The position numbers and the translations under genes were made by a program. From Candidatus Altimarinota bacterium (GTDB lineage Bacteria; Cyanobacteriota; Cyanobacteriia; Cyanobacteriales; Microcystaceae): a stretch of 64,000 bases of DNA. The notes under the pieces were generated by a model. It did no database searches. It worked only from the letters and a program-made list of their open reading frames with translations, and was not told the DNA's origin. Numbering within the stretch: the first letter of the stretch is position 1; every line of letters begins with the position of its first letter. The stretch covers positions 1-64,000 of the forward strand of contig JAAUUT010000011.1 of assembly GCA_012031035.1 (NCBI GenBank), in the 5' to 3' direction. This document shows, piece after piece, positions 45,483 to 55,745 of the stretch.

Positions 45483-46170
45483 CCGCTTGTCTGAACTGTT
45501 GTTGCTCGTAATTAAACTGTTTTTGTTCTTCTGTGAGCAGTGCGTAATTTTCGATAGGAAGGCGCATATCCCACTGTGTTTCAGCAAAAACTAATAAATT
45601 AGCCACCATAATTAACCCAGTTGTCAAAAACTGCCATCCCGCTACATGAGGCAAAATAGCAATCCCAGATACATGAATGATGCCAGAAAGAATAAAAGCA
45701 CGCGATCGCAATCCTATCCCAGTACAAAAATATCCGATCGCGCACAATCCCAACCACAGATGAGACAAATGTAACAATACTTGTCCCCATCCTAAAAAAA
45801 TTCCTAGATCGGTAATTATTACGCCTGCCAACATTAAAATGACCCAGCTATAGAGTATCCATTTCAGGCGTTCGACTGTCACCCAAAAATGAGTCAGTCC
45901 AATAGTAATTGTCGTTCCTACAACCGTGAGAACCGACCAAACAATTGCTTGTGTAACCCAGCTAATCGGTGCAAACTGACCTGTAATAAATATTGCTGCT
46001 GAAATTAACCCCCAAACCACAAAAACTTGGTCGATACGGGTATAAAGATTTGAAAATAAAGTTGTATTTCTAATTTTTAAGCGAAGATGTAAAAGTCCTT
46101 GACGGTCTTGAAAGTCTAAAGCGTGTTGTTTGCGACGAATAATCGGTTCGCTGGGATTAAAAAAGGTCAT
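45475..46170 (-). CDS. conserved cyanobacterial membrane protein
   Basis: 231 residues with six or so membrane helices (VFVVWGLISAAIFITGQFA, IVWSVLTVVGTTITIGLT, LYSWVILMLAGVIITDLGIFLG, LWLGLCAIGYFCTGIGL, ILSGIIHVSGIAILPHVAG, LTTGLIMVANLLVFAE). N-terminus is polar and basic (EPIIRRKQHALDF). No known family. Convergent to the protease. Confidence 0.6.
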   Translation of the reverse strand: MTFFNPSEPIIRRKQHALDFQDRQGLLHLRLKIRNTTLFSNLYTRIDQVFVVWGLISAAIFITGQFAPISWVTQAIVWSVLTVVGTTITIGLTHFWVTVERLKWILYSWVILMLAGVIITDLGIFLGWGQVLLHLSHLWLGLCAIGYFCTGIGLRSRAFILSGIIHVSGIAILPHVAGWQFLTTGLIMVANLLVFAETQWDMRLPIENYALLTEEQKQFNYEQQQFRQAVN

Positions 46171-46517
46171 TCTAAGTTAACGGCTAAAGAAATTAAAAAT
46201 ATTAAGTTTTTTTTTCATGCCTGTTACAATTCTACACATAGAGGGAGGCAAAAAAGCGATCGCGATTCCAAAAAGCGACTTCGATCTATAGAAAAATAGA
46301 AAGTCCAAAATTAGATGACGTTATAAATACGTTTTGATGGCTTGACTAAATCGACTCAGTAGTTTCGTAATCAATTTTCTTCCGACTTCCGATTTCATCA
46401 ATACTTCCAACTTCCTAGTACAGACGCGATATATCGCGTCTGTACCAACTTCCGACTTTCAAAAAGCCGTCTCTCGATACAATAGATAAAAAGCCCTTAG
46501 ACTCGACGACAGCAAAT
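46171..46517. other. repeat-rich intergenic region before tatC
   Basis: About 350 bases with no gene. It holds the 28-bp palindrome at 46418-46445 and simple CGACTTTCGACTT-like repeats (CTTCCGACTTCCGATTTC). Nothing else is seen. Confidence 0.5.
46418..46445. repeat. perfect 28-bp palindrome GTACAGACGCGATA/TATCGCGTCTGTAC
   Basis: Exactly self-complementary over 28 bases. Family core GACGCGATATATCGCGTC is shared with 43246-43265. It will form a cruciform or RNA hairpin; the same sequence recurs in noncoding DNA only in this window. Confidence 0.85.
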
Positions 46518-47282
46518 ATGGCTTCTACCAAACTAGAAACCGCATCTCAAGAAGATTCCAATCCTTACCTCGACGAAATTCCCGATGAAGCTGAGATGTC
46601 GTTGTTCGACCATCTCGAAGAATTGCGCCTGCGAATTTTTTATTCCTTAATTGCTGTCGCAGTAGGAATGATTGGCTGTTTTGTTGGCGTTAAGCCGTTG
46701 GTGCGACTGCTAGAAGTTCCTGCGGGCGATGTAAAATTTTTACAACTCGCTCCAGGAGAATTCTTTTTTGTCTCTCTCAAAGTCGCTGGCTATAGTGGAA
46801 TATTGATCGCCAGTCCCTTTATTCTTTATCAAATAATTCAGTTTGTTCTACCGGGATTAACCCGCCGCGAACGTCGTTTGTTAGGGCCTGTCGTATTGGG
46901 ATCGAGCGTTTTATTTTTTGCTGGATTGGCATTTGCCTATCAATTACTCATTCCAGCAGCACTTAATTTCTTTATCACTTATGGTGCGGATGTCGTAGAA
47001 CAATCGTGGTCTATCGATCGCTATTTTGAATTTATACTGTTGTTGATGTTCAGTACGGGACTAGCCTTTCAAATTCCAATCGTACAGTTACTTTTAGGCT
47101 ATTTGGGCATCGTTTCCTCAAAGCAAATGCTCTCAAGTTGGCGCAGTGTTATACTCGGAGCAGTTGTTTTAGGTGCGGTAATTACGCCTTCTACCGACCC
47201 GCTAACCCAATCATTGCTTGCAGGTGCAGTATTGGGGTTATATTTTGGAGGTATCGGCATGGTCAAATTAAGCGGAAGATAA
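46518..47282 (+). CDS. tatC: twin-arginine translocase subunit TatC
   Basis: Inner-membrane receptor of the Tat system, which moves folded proteins with twin-arginine signals; in cyanobacteria it works in thylakoid and plasma membrane. 254 residues, six helices. The N-terminal signature [18 protein letters not shown] and the P-rich [18 protein letters not shown] are intact, and the last helix ends at the C-terminus. TatA/TatB not in this window. Confidence 0.95.
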   Translation: MASTKLETASQEDSNPYLDEIPDEAEMSLFDHLEELRLRIFYSLIAVAVGMIGCFVGVKPLVRLLEVPAGDVKFLQLAPGEFFFVSLKVAGYSGILIASPFILYQIIQFVLPGLTRRERRLLGPVVLGSSVLFFAGLAFAYQLLIPAALNFFITYGADVVEQSWSIDRYFEFILLLMFSTGLAFQIPIVQLLLGYLGIVSSKQMLSSWRSVILGAVVLGAVITPSTDPLTQSLLAGAVLGLYFGGIGMVKLSGR

Positions 47283-47292
47283 AGCCTTAAGG

Positions 47293-47637
47293 CTAAAACC
47301 TAACCTTTCTTTGCAACCAATTAGTCACTAATCTAGGACAATTTCGCTTGACCCACCGCAGCACGTAAACTTTGACAGCAGGTTTAAGCATTCTTGCCAA
47401 AGACTTTATGACTCTTCGTTTGCGGGGTTGTGAGGGAAATTTTTTGTTGATTAAGTTGACTGCACCCACGTCGTAGAGGCGATCGATAATCAGCTTAACC
47501 GTCGTCTCTTCTCTTTCTACCATATGTTCGAGCAACACGAGAACGTCGCGCAGTCGTTCTTGTTCGATTCGTGCTTCTTCTTCAAGTTTGGGGAGGCGTT
47601 TAGGAACGGCTATGGTTTTTTTTCGGGATGTCAACAT
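47293..47637 (-). CDS. conserved hypothetical protein
   Basis: 114 residues, charged and helical (PKLEEEARIEQERLRDVLVLLEHMVEREETTVKLII, core RDVLVLLEHMVE) with a basic C-terminal half (KRRVIKSLARMLKPAVKVYVLRWVKR). No family recognised. Next to uppS on the same strand, 40 bases downstream of it, and could be part of that transcription unit. Confidence 0.55.
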   Translation of the reverse strand: MLTSRKKTIAVPKRLPKLEEEARIEQERLRDVLVLLEHMVEREETTVKLIIDRLYDVGAVNLINKKFPSQPRKRRVIKSLARMLKPAVKVYVLRWVKRNCPRLVTNWLQRKVRF

Positions 47638-47677
47638 TCGTTATTTAATTTTTCTCGCTTTCACCGACAATTATTCC

Positions 47678-48427
47678 CTAAACTTTACCAAAACGACGCT
47701 CTCTTTGCTGATAAGCTGATAGTGCCTGGTGAAATTGAGCGCGATCGAAGTCCGGCCAAAGCGTTTGCGTCACGTAAATTTCAGCATACGCCATTTGCCA
47801 GAGCAAAAAATTACTGATGCGCATTTCTCCGCTAGTGCGAATGAGTAAATCGGGATAGGGAAGACCACAGGTATAAAGATGACGCTCGAATAAAGCTTCG
47901 TCAATTTCGTCGGGATTAATTAATCCTTGATGAGCTTTCGCTGCGATCGCCCGACAAGCTTCGATAATTTCCTGTCGTCCGCCGTAATTAGTCGCTACCG
48001 TAAACTGAATCCCCAAGTTATTTTTTGTCTTCTCCATCGAGCGATCGATCTCTGCTTTGAGGGACGAGGGTAGCGATTCTAAGTTCCCCACAAAGCGAAT
48101 GCGGACATTTTCCTCCATCATTTCCTTAAGTTCTTTACGCAATACCCGCTCGAACAGCGTCATGAGAAACTCGACTTCTTCAAGCGGTCGTCCCCAGTTT
48201 TCGGTTGAAAACGCATAGGCAGTCAGCGCGGGAACGCCCCAATCGCGACAACAACGCAGTAAGTCTTTGAGCGTATCTACCCCTCGCTGATGCCCCATAA
48301 TGCGAGGCAAACCTCGGCTTTTTGCCCAGCGACCATTCCCATCCATAATGACCGCTACGTGCCCTGGCAAGCGGCTTTTATCGAGATCGGTGGGTAGTTT
48401 TTGTAACGCGATTGGCTTAGCTGTCAT
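47678..48427 (-). CDS. uppS: isoprenyl transferase (cis-prenyltransferase, UppS)
   Basis: Adds isopentenyl units to farnesyl diphosphate to make undecaprenyl diphosphate, the lipid carrier of cell-wall synthesis. [12 protein letters not shown] near residue 30, [20 protein letters not shown] and the C-terminal [24 protein letters not shown] are all conserved. About 249 residues from ATG 48427, which overlaps the stop of cdaA by four bases (ATGA). So the two are translationally coupled. Confidence 0.95.
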   Translation of the reverse strand: MTAKPIALQKLPTDLDKSRLPGHVAVIMDGNGRWAKSRGLPRIMGHQRGVDTLKDLLRCCRDWGVPALTAYAFSTENWGRPLEEVEFLMTLFERVLRKELKEMMEENVRIRFVGNLESLPSSLKAEIDRSMEKTKNNLGIQFTVATNYGGRQEIIEACRAIAAKAHQGLINPDEIDEALFERHLYTCGLPYPDLLIRTSGEMRISNFLLWQMAYAEIYVTQTLWPDFDRAQFHQALSAYQQRERRFGKV

Positions 48428-49341
48428 TTCTTGCGATCTTTTGATTTCGATGACGGAAGATGAAATATACGATTTAATAATATTCGACCTTGGGAGCCGA
48501 TTGTACGACTTAATAGACCCCATCCTGGGGCAACAACTTCTCTTTCTACTGCTGGAGAGAATCTCTCTTCTAATAGCTCCTTTAGTTTACTGCTAGTTAA
48601 AGGTCGATTGAGATTGCCCCGTTCTGCTAAAGAAATCGAACCCGTTTCCTCTGAGACAACCACACAGATACAATGTTCGACTCGCTCCGTAATTCCCATG
48701 GCAGCGCGGTGGCGCGTCCCCAACTGTCGCGATGCCGTGCGCTCCGACAACGGTAAGATTGAGCCAGCCGAAACGATACGAGAGCCTCGAATAAAGATGG
48801 CTCCATCGTGTAGTAAGGTTTTAGGCTGAAAAATTGTCTGTAGGAGTTCTTTAGAAATTTCGCTATTGAGGCTGACTCCGGGATTGACAAATACTCGCGT
48901 ATCGACTGGTGCATTAGTTTCCAATACCATTAATGCTCCCGTGCGATTTTGCGAGAGTTCTTTAACCGCATCGACAATTTCATCGATTACATTGTCGGGT
49001 TTAGCGATTTGACGCTGACGCTGAAAAATTTCGATAATCTGTCCTCGTCCGAGCAGTTCTAAAAATCGGCGAAACTCTGACTGAAAGATTACTGCCATAG
49101 CAACAGCCGATCCTAACACTAACTTCTCTAGCACGAACTTGAGTAACTTGAGGTTAAATTGTTCGCTCAAGACTGAGGCCAACATTAAAATAATGAGACC
49201 CCGCACCATCCATAGGGTGCGACGCTCCCCAATGATGAGGAGCATTAGATAAGTTAAGGCTAGGACTAGTCCGACATCGAGACCGTTATGGAGCAACTCG
49301 GATATTATCCTGCTTTGTTGGTCAGGAGCTAAACCCGACAT
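48424..49341 (-). CDS. cdaA: diadenylate cyclase CdaA (DacA)
   Basis: Makes cyclic di-AMP from two ATP; c-di-AMP controls potassium transport, osmotic and wall homeostasis. 305 residues: three N-terminal membrane helices ([47 protein letters not shown]), then the DAC domain with DGA (179-181) and RHR (210-212), and LPLSE. Overlaps uppS start by four bases; follows lysA after 24 bases. So c-di-AMP synthesis, the lipid carrier and lysine/DAP metabolism are in one operon. Confidence 0.93.
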   Translation of the reverse strand: MSGLAPDQQSRIISELLHNGLDVGLVLALTYLMLLIIGERRTLWMVRGLIILMLASVLSEQFNLKLLKFVLEKLVLGSAVAMAVIFQSEFRRFLELLGRGQIIEIFQRQRQIAKPDNVIDEIVDAVKELSQNRTGALMVLETNAPVDTRVFVNPGVSLNSEISKELLQTIFQPKTLLHDGAIFIRGSRIVSAGSILPLSERTASRQLGTRHRAAMGITERVEHCICVVVSEETGSISLAERGNLNRPLTSSKLKELLEERFSPAVEREVVAPGWGLLSRTIGSQGRILLNRIFHLPSSKSKDRKK

Positions 49342-49365
49342 GGGAATTATAAATAATAAATTCTT

Positions 49366-50780
49366 CTAGGATGAAAGGTCGGTCAGTCTTGTCGGTAAGC
49401 GATCGCTACGAATGAGATCTTCATAAGTTTCTCGCTCTAAAATTAGGTTGGCTTCTCCTTCATTAACGACAACGGCTGCCGGACGAGACAGGCGATTGTA
49501 GTTGGAAGCCATGCTATAGTTATATGCTCCCGTTGCCATCACTACCAGAATATCTCCGGGTTGGGTTTGGGGCAGGCGAGCATCTTTAATCAGAATATCT
49601 CCTGATTCGCAATGTTTGCCAGCGATCGTCACAGTTTCTTCGCAAGAAGCTGACATTCGATTCGCTACAACCGTTCTGTAGACGGATTGATAGGTAATCG
49701 GACGGGGATTGTCCGACATCCCCCCATCGATCGCGACATAAGTCCGAATGCCTGGAATTTCTTTGCGACTGCCAATAGTATAAGCGGTAACGCAAGCCGA
49801 TCCGATTAGCGATCGCCCTGGTTCGGCAATCAATTTCGGTAAGGGTAATTGATGGGTTTGGCAAGCTTTTTCTACTGCTTGCGCCGCCGCTTTCACCCAT
49901 TCTTCAATACTCGGCGGTCGTCTGCTTCTGTATAACAAATTCCCAGTCCTCCGCCAATATTTAATTCTTTTACCGATAAGCCATATTCTCCTGCCTTTTT
50001 CATCCATTTGACCAACACGCCTGCTAAATCTTGATGGGGTTGGCGCTCGAAAATTTGCGATCCGATGTGAGCGTGCAACCCGATAAAATCGAGTTGTTTA
50101 TTTTGGCTGATGTAGGCGAGAACCTTTTCGATTTGGTTGGGATCGAAGCCAAATTTGCTGTCGAGGTGTCCGGTGCGAATATACTCGTGGGTATGACATT
50201 CGATTCCTGGAGTCAACCGCAGCATTATTTTTATAGAATTTTTGTGCGCCATGGCGCACAATTTGACTAAAGTTTCTAGTTCGAGCCAATTATCAACGAT
50301 AATCGTACAACCCACCGCGATCGCATATTCTAATTCGTCAACCGATTTATTATTGCCGTGGAAGTAGATTTTTTCCCCTGCGTCCAACCCCATCTTTTCA
50401 AGCGCTTGTAGGGTTGTATAGAGTTCTCCGCCCGAAACGACATCAAACCCCAATCCTTCACTAGCAATAATCGAACAAACCGCCAGACAACTCCAAGCTT
50501 TTGAAGCGTAAATGACTTGAGATTCGCCGCTGTAATATCGTTTAAATCCTTCTCTGTACTGACGGCAAGCCGTTCTTAAGGTAAACTCATCTAAAATGTA
50601 TAAAGGAGAGCCAAATTGCTCTACTAAGGCGATCGGATCGCAGCCGCCAATTTCCAGACAATCGCGACTGTTAACTCGCGCCGTAAGCGGAAGCAATTCT
50701 TGATTGGGCGATCGCTCTTTTGTAAGCTGCGGTAAGTATTGTCGTCCAGAATTTTGCGTTCTGAGATCCGTTGATGTCAT
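49366..50780 (-). CDS. lysA: diaminopimelate decarboxylase (frameshifted)
   Basis: PLP enzyme making lysine from meso-diaminopimelate. The 5' part (50780 down to about 49918) has YASKAWSCLAVC with the PLP lysine, GFDVVSGGEL, GIECHTHEYIRTGH, and ELNIGGGLGICYTEADD. The 3' part continues PPSIEEWVKAA, EPGRSLIGSAC, DGGMSDNPRP, CESGDIL and GAYNYSMASNYN. Break: near 49913-49918 one C is missing (GACGACCGCCG instead of GACGACCCGCCG). The single-base homopolymer loss in a gene expected to be needed argues for sequencing error. First of the lysA-cdaA-uppS operon. Confidence 0.9.
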
Positions 50781-51377
50781 AGGGCAATCTTTTCAGTCGA
50801 TTGGTGTTCTATTTAGTTTATTTATCTTTTGTTTGGCTGCGTTCGCGTAGCGTGGTCTTTACCTAATCGGCTAAATCCATCACTGATGAACGAGGGTGCG
50901 AAAAGTATCCTGTATTTTAGTGTACAATCGAAACCTCCCTTTATCCGCAAAATCTCATTATTAAAACTGATAAAAATAATTTCCCTAGGGTGCGATCGAG
51001 ATAATTTTAACTTTTACCAGTTTTATAGCTCTCGCTCTTCATTTATTTATTTTGCAATGATTTTTCAAGAAATTTAAATTATTTACCTACAAAAAAATAA
51101 AATCATATTTATTTTTTATATTTAAAAGTTTGAGTTTTAGTTATTAAAAGTTAATTATTCTTTTTATACAATAAAAATTTGATTTTGATTTTTTATTTTT
51201 AAATAAAAATGGCTAAATTTTCCAATCGAATTTTAAAAAATAGCGCGATTAAATTGACCTTTAAAAACAATTGGTATCAGGACATTATATTTGGTTAATT
51301 CCTAATCCCCAATCCCTAGTCACCAACGATTATCAAAAAAATGAGTACAATCGTATTGTTAAAGATGTGCCAAAGAT
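50781..51377. other. AT-rich intergenic region
   Basis: About 600 bases separating the lysA start from rimI. 51060-51240 is nearly all A/T. CGCGTAGCGTGGTCTTTACC near 50843-50862 is a piece of a common cyanobacterial repeat. No gene or clear promoter. Confidence 0.45.
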
Positions 51378-52037
51378 ATGTCATTGCTAGAAATCAAGAT
51401 TGGGTCTCTTCAAGCCGAACAATTAAGTCAAGTTGTCGAACTCGATAAAAACTGTTTGGGCGGACTGTGGTCGCGAGAAGGCTATCAACGAGAATTAGAG
51501 AGTCCTAATAGTAGCCTAATTGTCTTATCAATCTCTCCGTCTATCCGTCCCCTAGTTTCCTCAAACCTCCTAGAGACGAACTCTAGCGTTTCTACAATTC
51601 CTTATCTTCAGGACGCACGCCATGCGCCCCTATCCACATTTGTCGCTAACGAACAAATAATTGGATGCGGTTGCTTCTGGGCAATTTTAGAAGAAGCGCA
51701 TATTACTTTATTAATGATTGACCCAGACTATCAAGGAAAAGGACTGGGACAATTGCTTTTATATTCCTTACTTGAAGATGCTTACAAGCGTCAACTCGAA
51801 CGCGCTACATTAGAAGTAAGAGTATCTAATGAAGTAGCCATATCTCTTTATAAAAAATTTGGTTTTAAGATTGCTGGAAGACGCAAAGGCTACTATCAAA
51901 CCACCGGGGAAGATGCTTTAATTCTTTGGCGAGGAGATTTACATCGATCGCAATTCGAGCAAGACCTAAAAGCTTGGCAAAAACAAATCAGCGATCGCCT
52001 TGCTAAAAACCATTGGCAACTGGAAGAGATCGAATAA
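51378..52037 (+). CDS. rimI: ribosomal-protein-alanine N-acetyltransferase
   Basis: GNAT enzyme acetylating the N-terminus of ribosomal protein S18. 219 residues, longer than usual because of an insert at about 55-95 between the first helices and IIGCGCFWAILEEAHITLL. The acetyl-CoA loop DPDYQGKGLGQLLL and SLYKKFGFKIAGRRKGYY are intact, as is the long C-terminal tail. The insert includes a REP-like palindrome (51611-51632) in frame. Start ATG 51378. No operon. Confidence 0.85.
   Translation: MSLLEIKIGSLQAEQLSQVVELDKNCLGGLWSREGYQRELESPNSSLIVLSISPSIRPLVSSNLLETNSSVSTIPYLQDARHAPLSTFVANEQIIGCGCFWAILEEAHITLLMIDPDYQGKGLGQLLLYSLLEDAYKRQLERATLEVRVSNEVAISLYKKFGFKIAGRRKGYYQTTGEDALILWRGDLHRSQFEQDLKAWQKQISDRLAKNHWQLEEIE
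51611..51632. repeat. REP-like palindrome inside rimI
   Basis: GGACGCACGCCATGCGCCCCTA is related to the hairpin GTAGGGGCGCATAGCGTGC at 56112-56138 in reverse complement. It is translated in frame as about residues 78-85 (DARHAPLS), so a mobile palindrome has become part of a coding sequence. Confidence 0.6.
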
Positions 52038-52125
52038 GGGGTAGCAAACTAAATAAACAGACTTTTCAAAAGACTTTTGCTAAAATCAGCATACAAGGGC
52101 AAGCAGCAGGTGATGGATATAGGTC

Positions 52126-54594
52126 ATGTTTGAACGCTTCACAGAAAAAGCAATAAAGGTAATCATGCTGGCCCAAGAAGAAGCACGTCGCCTGGGACAT
52201 AACTTCGTAGGCACAGAGCAAATTCTTCTAGGGCTAATTGGCGAAGGAACTGGGGTCGCAGCCAAAGTTCTGAAATCTATGGGTGTCAATCTCAAAGACG
52301 CTCGGATTGAGGTCGAAAAAATTATCGGTCGCGGTTCCGGTTTTGTAGCAGTGGAAATTCCTTTCACTCCCAGAGCTAAACGGGTTCTCGAACTTTCCCT
52401 CGAAGAAGCCGCCAACTGGGTCATAACTACATTGGCACCGAACACTTACTTCTCGGTCTAATTCGGGAAGGAGAGGGAGTAGCCGCTAGGGTTCTAGAAA
52501 ATCTGGGAGTCGATCTTGCTAAAGTTCGCACTCAGGTCATTAGAATGCTCGGCGAAACCGCTGAAGTCTCCACGACTCCTGGGGCTTCGGGACGGACAAA
52601 AACCCCAACCCTCGATGAATTTGGCTCTAACCTGACCCAAATGGCAAGCGAAGGGAAACTCGATCCCGTCGTCGGACGGCAAAAAGAAATCGAGCGCGTC
52701 ATCCAAATACTAGGTCGCCGTACCAAAAATAACCCCGTTTTGATCGGGGAACCTGGGGTCGGAAAAACCGCGATCGCAGAAGGTTTGGCACAGCGCATTG
52801 CGAATAAAGATATTCCCGATATTTTAGAAGAAAAGCGCGTCGTCACCCTCGATATTGGCTTGCTAGTAGCAGGAACCAAGTATCGAGGTGAATTTGAAGA
52901 ACGCCTCAAGAAAATTATGGACGAAATTCGTCAAGCCGGAAACGTCATTCTGGTAATTGACGAAGTTCACACCCTCATCGGTGCGGGTGCAGCAGAAGGC
53001 GCGATCGATGCGGCAAACATCCTCAAACCTGCTTTGGCGAGGGGAGAATTGCAGTGTATCGGCGCAACCACCCTCGACGAGTATCGCAAGCACATCGAAC
53101 GCGATGCGGCTCTAGAGCGACGCTTCCAGCCAGTAATGGTAGGCGAACCAACCGTAGACGAAACGATCGAGATTCTCTACGGACTCAGAGAGCGTTACGA
53201 ACAGCATCACAAGCTAAAGATTCAAGACGAGGCACTAGAAGCAGCCGCCAAGCTCTCGGATCGTTATATCAGCGATCGCTACTTACCCGATAAAGCGATC
53301 GACTTAATCGACGAAGCGGGTTCTAGAGTACGCTTGATTAACTCGCAACTGCCGCCAGCCGCTAAAGAACTCGACAAAGAATTGCGTCAAGTTCTCAAGC
53401 AAAAAGACGATGCAGTAAGAGCGCAAGACTTCGATAAAGCCGGAGAATTGCGCGATCGCGAAATGGAAATCAAATCGCAAATTCGCTCTATCGCCTCTTC
53501 TAAGAAGACCGAAGGCGAAAGAAGGCGGCGAACCCGTCGTCACGCCAGAAGAAATTGCGACCATCGTCGCCTCTTGGACTGGCGTTCCCGTCAACAAACT
53601 CACCGAAACCGAATCCGAGAAACTGTTGCACATGGAAGACACGTTGCACCAGCGCCTCATCGGTCAAGAGGATGCAGTCAAAGCCGTATCCAGAGCAATT
53701 CGTCGCGCCAGAGTCGGTCTGAAGAACCCCAACCGACCCATCGCTAGCTTCATCTTCTCCGGCCCCACGGGAGTTGGTAAGACGGAATTAACCAAGTCGT
53801 TAGCCGCTTACTTCTTCGGTTCCGAAGAAGCCATGATCCGTTTGGATATGTCGGAATACATGGAACGCCATACCGTCTCCAAACTGATCGGTTCGCCTCC
53901 CGGCTATGTCGGCTACAACGAAGGTGGTCAACTGACCGAAGCAGTACGCCGCCGTCCTTACACGGTCGTACTATTCGACGAAATCGAGAAAGCGCACCCC
54001 GATGTCTTCAATATGCTGCTGCAAATCTTGGAAGACGGTCGCTTGACCGATGCTAAGGGTCGCACGGTTGACTTTAAGAATACTTTGATCGTCATGACCT
54101 CCAACGTTGGCGCGCCAGTCATTGAAAAAGGTGGCGGCGGTTTAGGATTCGAGATTGAAGACAATCAATCGGAAGCGCAATACAACCGAATTCGTTCTTT
54201 GGTACTCGAAGAATTGAAGCGGTACTTCCGTCCTGAATTCCTCAACCGACTCGACGAAATCATCGTCTTCCGTCAACTTAACAAGGAAGAGGTCAAGGAG
54301 ATTGCCGAAATTCTGCTCAAGCAAGTCTTCGCACGACTTACCGAGCAAAATATCACGCTCGAAGTAACCGACAAGTTCAAAGAACGTCTGGTCGAAGAAG
54401 GATACAATCCTTCTTACGGCGCAAGACCGTTGCGTCGAGCGATTATGCGTCTCCTAGAAGATGTCCTAGCTGAAGAAATCCTTTCCGGTCGCATAGAAGA
54501 AGGCGATACAGCCGTTGCTGATATCGACGAGGAAGGGAAAGTGAAGATAATTCTTGGCGAGAAGCAACAGCTTTTAGCTCAAGCAACTGACTAA
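52126..54594 (+). CDS. clpC: Clp protease ATPase ClpC (two frameshifts)
   Basis: HSP100 unfoldase that feeds ClpP; in cyanobacteria ClpC is needed for growth. N domain ([40 protein letters not shown], core [15 protein letters not shown]), first AAA with [15 protein letters not shown] and [12 protein letters not shown] region, second AAA with [29 protein letters not shown] and GARPLRRAI. Two breaks: a C is missing near 52408-52413 (LEEA-RQLGHNY context) and an A is extra near 53515-53521 (GCGAAAGAAGG for GCGAAGAAGG). With both corrected one frame of about 820 codons results. Hence sequencing errors are likely. ATG 52126 within MFERFTEKA. Confidence 0.92.
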
Positions 54595-54623
54595 TTTAGT
54601 CTTTGAAATCATCTCGAAAAGCG

Positions 54624-54652
54624 GTAGGAAAAACTTTCCTACCATTTTTTTG
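54624..54652 (+). terminator. terminator of clpC
   Basis: GGTAGGAAA-AAC-TTTCCTACC followed by ATTTTTTT (about 54624-54652). A perfect stem with a 3-base loop. Confidence 0.85.
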
Positions 54653-54683
54653 TGTATTTTGTTTCATAGGATTGATGACTCAT

Positions 54684-55586
54684 AACGGCATCGGGATCGA
54701 CATCCGTTCCATAAAGCCGCACCCGTTGCTGAAATTGTTCTATTCCCAACATTGGTGACAAGTTAAGCCTGCGTGCAAGACGTAAAGAGGCTTTCAGGAG
54801 ATGACTGGAAAAAAAATTGTGACTGATTTCGTTGACGAGTGGGAAACGGAGCAACAATGAGTTTTACGTTAGGCTTTCGTATCTGTTTAACAATGCCTAA
54901 ATCTCGATTAGATGGAGCCGCAAAATACTTCACCGGGTCAGTTGTTAAACCTTGTTGATGAGCGACCGAAAAATGATAGAGACCCCGATAAATCATCTCT
55001 AAGGAAATACGGTCAAATGGTAAAGATAATTCATCAGCTACAGCATCTCCCAAATCGACTAATACTGCATAAAAAAGCCAAGTTCCCCAAATTTGTAACT
55101 GAACTCCGTTGGTTGAGCCTGTCCATAAATAACTGAGTCCTAAAAGTCGCTTGACCGTATTATTCCCAATGCCTCTGCCAGTAGCATTGCCAGCGAATAG
55201 GTTTCTTGTCCCGAAGCACATCCTGCACTCCAGACCCGAATTTGCTCATTTGAGTCTTTATTCGCAATAATCTGCGGGATAATCTGATTCGCTAAGTAAT
55301 CCCAGACCGGGCGATCGCGGAAGAACTGAGTGGCGTTGATAAAAACGGTATCTAAGAAGTGAGTTGATTCCCCTGGTTGCTGCTCTAGATAGTCGAGATA
55401 GTCTCGATAATGCTCAACCCCAACTTGCTGCATTCGTACCAAGGTTCGACGCATCAAACTAGGGCGTTGATAGCCCGTAAGGTCAATCTGTTGAACTCGT
55501 TTGAGGTAGTTGAGTAAATCTTCTAATTCAGCCGCTTCTAGGGATGGGGTGGAGACGTTAGTACGAGGGGAATCTAGCGCAAACAT
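54684..55586 (-). pseudogene. CheR-type methyltransferase, interrupted and truncated
   Basis: N-terminal part (55586 to about 55161): CheR N-domain (LLNYLKRVQQIDLTGYQRPSL, core IDLTGYQRPSLMRR) and SAM motif VWSAGCASGQETYSLAMLLAEALG. It stops at an inserted IS remnant, and resumes at 54749 with IEQFQQRVRLYGTDVDPDA before breaking off for good near 54684, so the C-terminal third is missing. The two cheR pieces are exactly continuous if the insert and one copy of the 9-bp repeat are removed. Chemotaxis-type or PATAN/hybrid-kinase-linked methyltransferase before damage. Confidence 0.8.
54750..55160 (-). mobile_element. IS4-type transposase remnant inside cheR
   Basis: 411 bp flanked by direct repeats of TTGGGAATA (minus strand; plus coordinates 54741-54749 and 55161-55169), a 9-bp target duplication. 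The insert codes for the last 130 or so residues of a DDE transposase of the IS4/IS701-like cyanobacterial group (TVKRLLGLSYLWTG, LFYAVLVDLGDAVAD, FDRISLEMIYRGLYHF, DPVKYFAAP). The 5' half of the IS and its left end are gone; the right end is CATTGGTGACAAGTTAAG. So an IS hopped in, then lost most of itself. Confidence 0.8.
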
Positions 55587-55745
55587 CAGGGATAGGTATA
55601 TTTGTTTCGCTTCCGTTTAGCCTCAGTCGAAACCTTTACTCTTCCAGCTTAGGGGTTTCCAACTCAGGTGTCTGTTCGGTTTTGACAAACGAAAAAATCT
55701 TAAACCCTGGATTCGTATCTCATTCGGTCGAAGCAGCCTCAACGG

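Noticed and set aside
53054-53660. Open frames on either strand overlapping clpC
   Set aside because: Shadows of the ClpC coding sequence; the frameshift accounts for the overlapping plus-strand ORFs.
54912-55136. Plus-strand frame across the IS remnant
   Set aside because: Opposite to the transposase codons, no similarity recognised.
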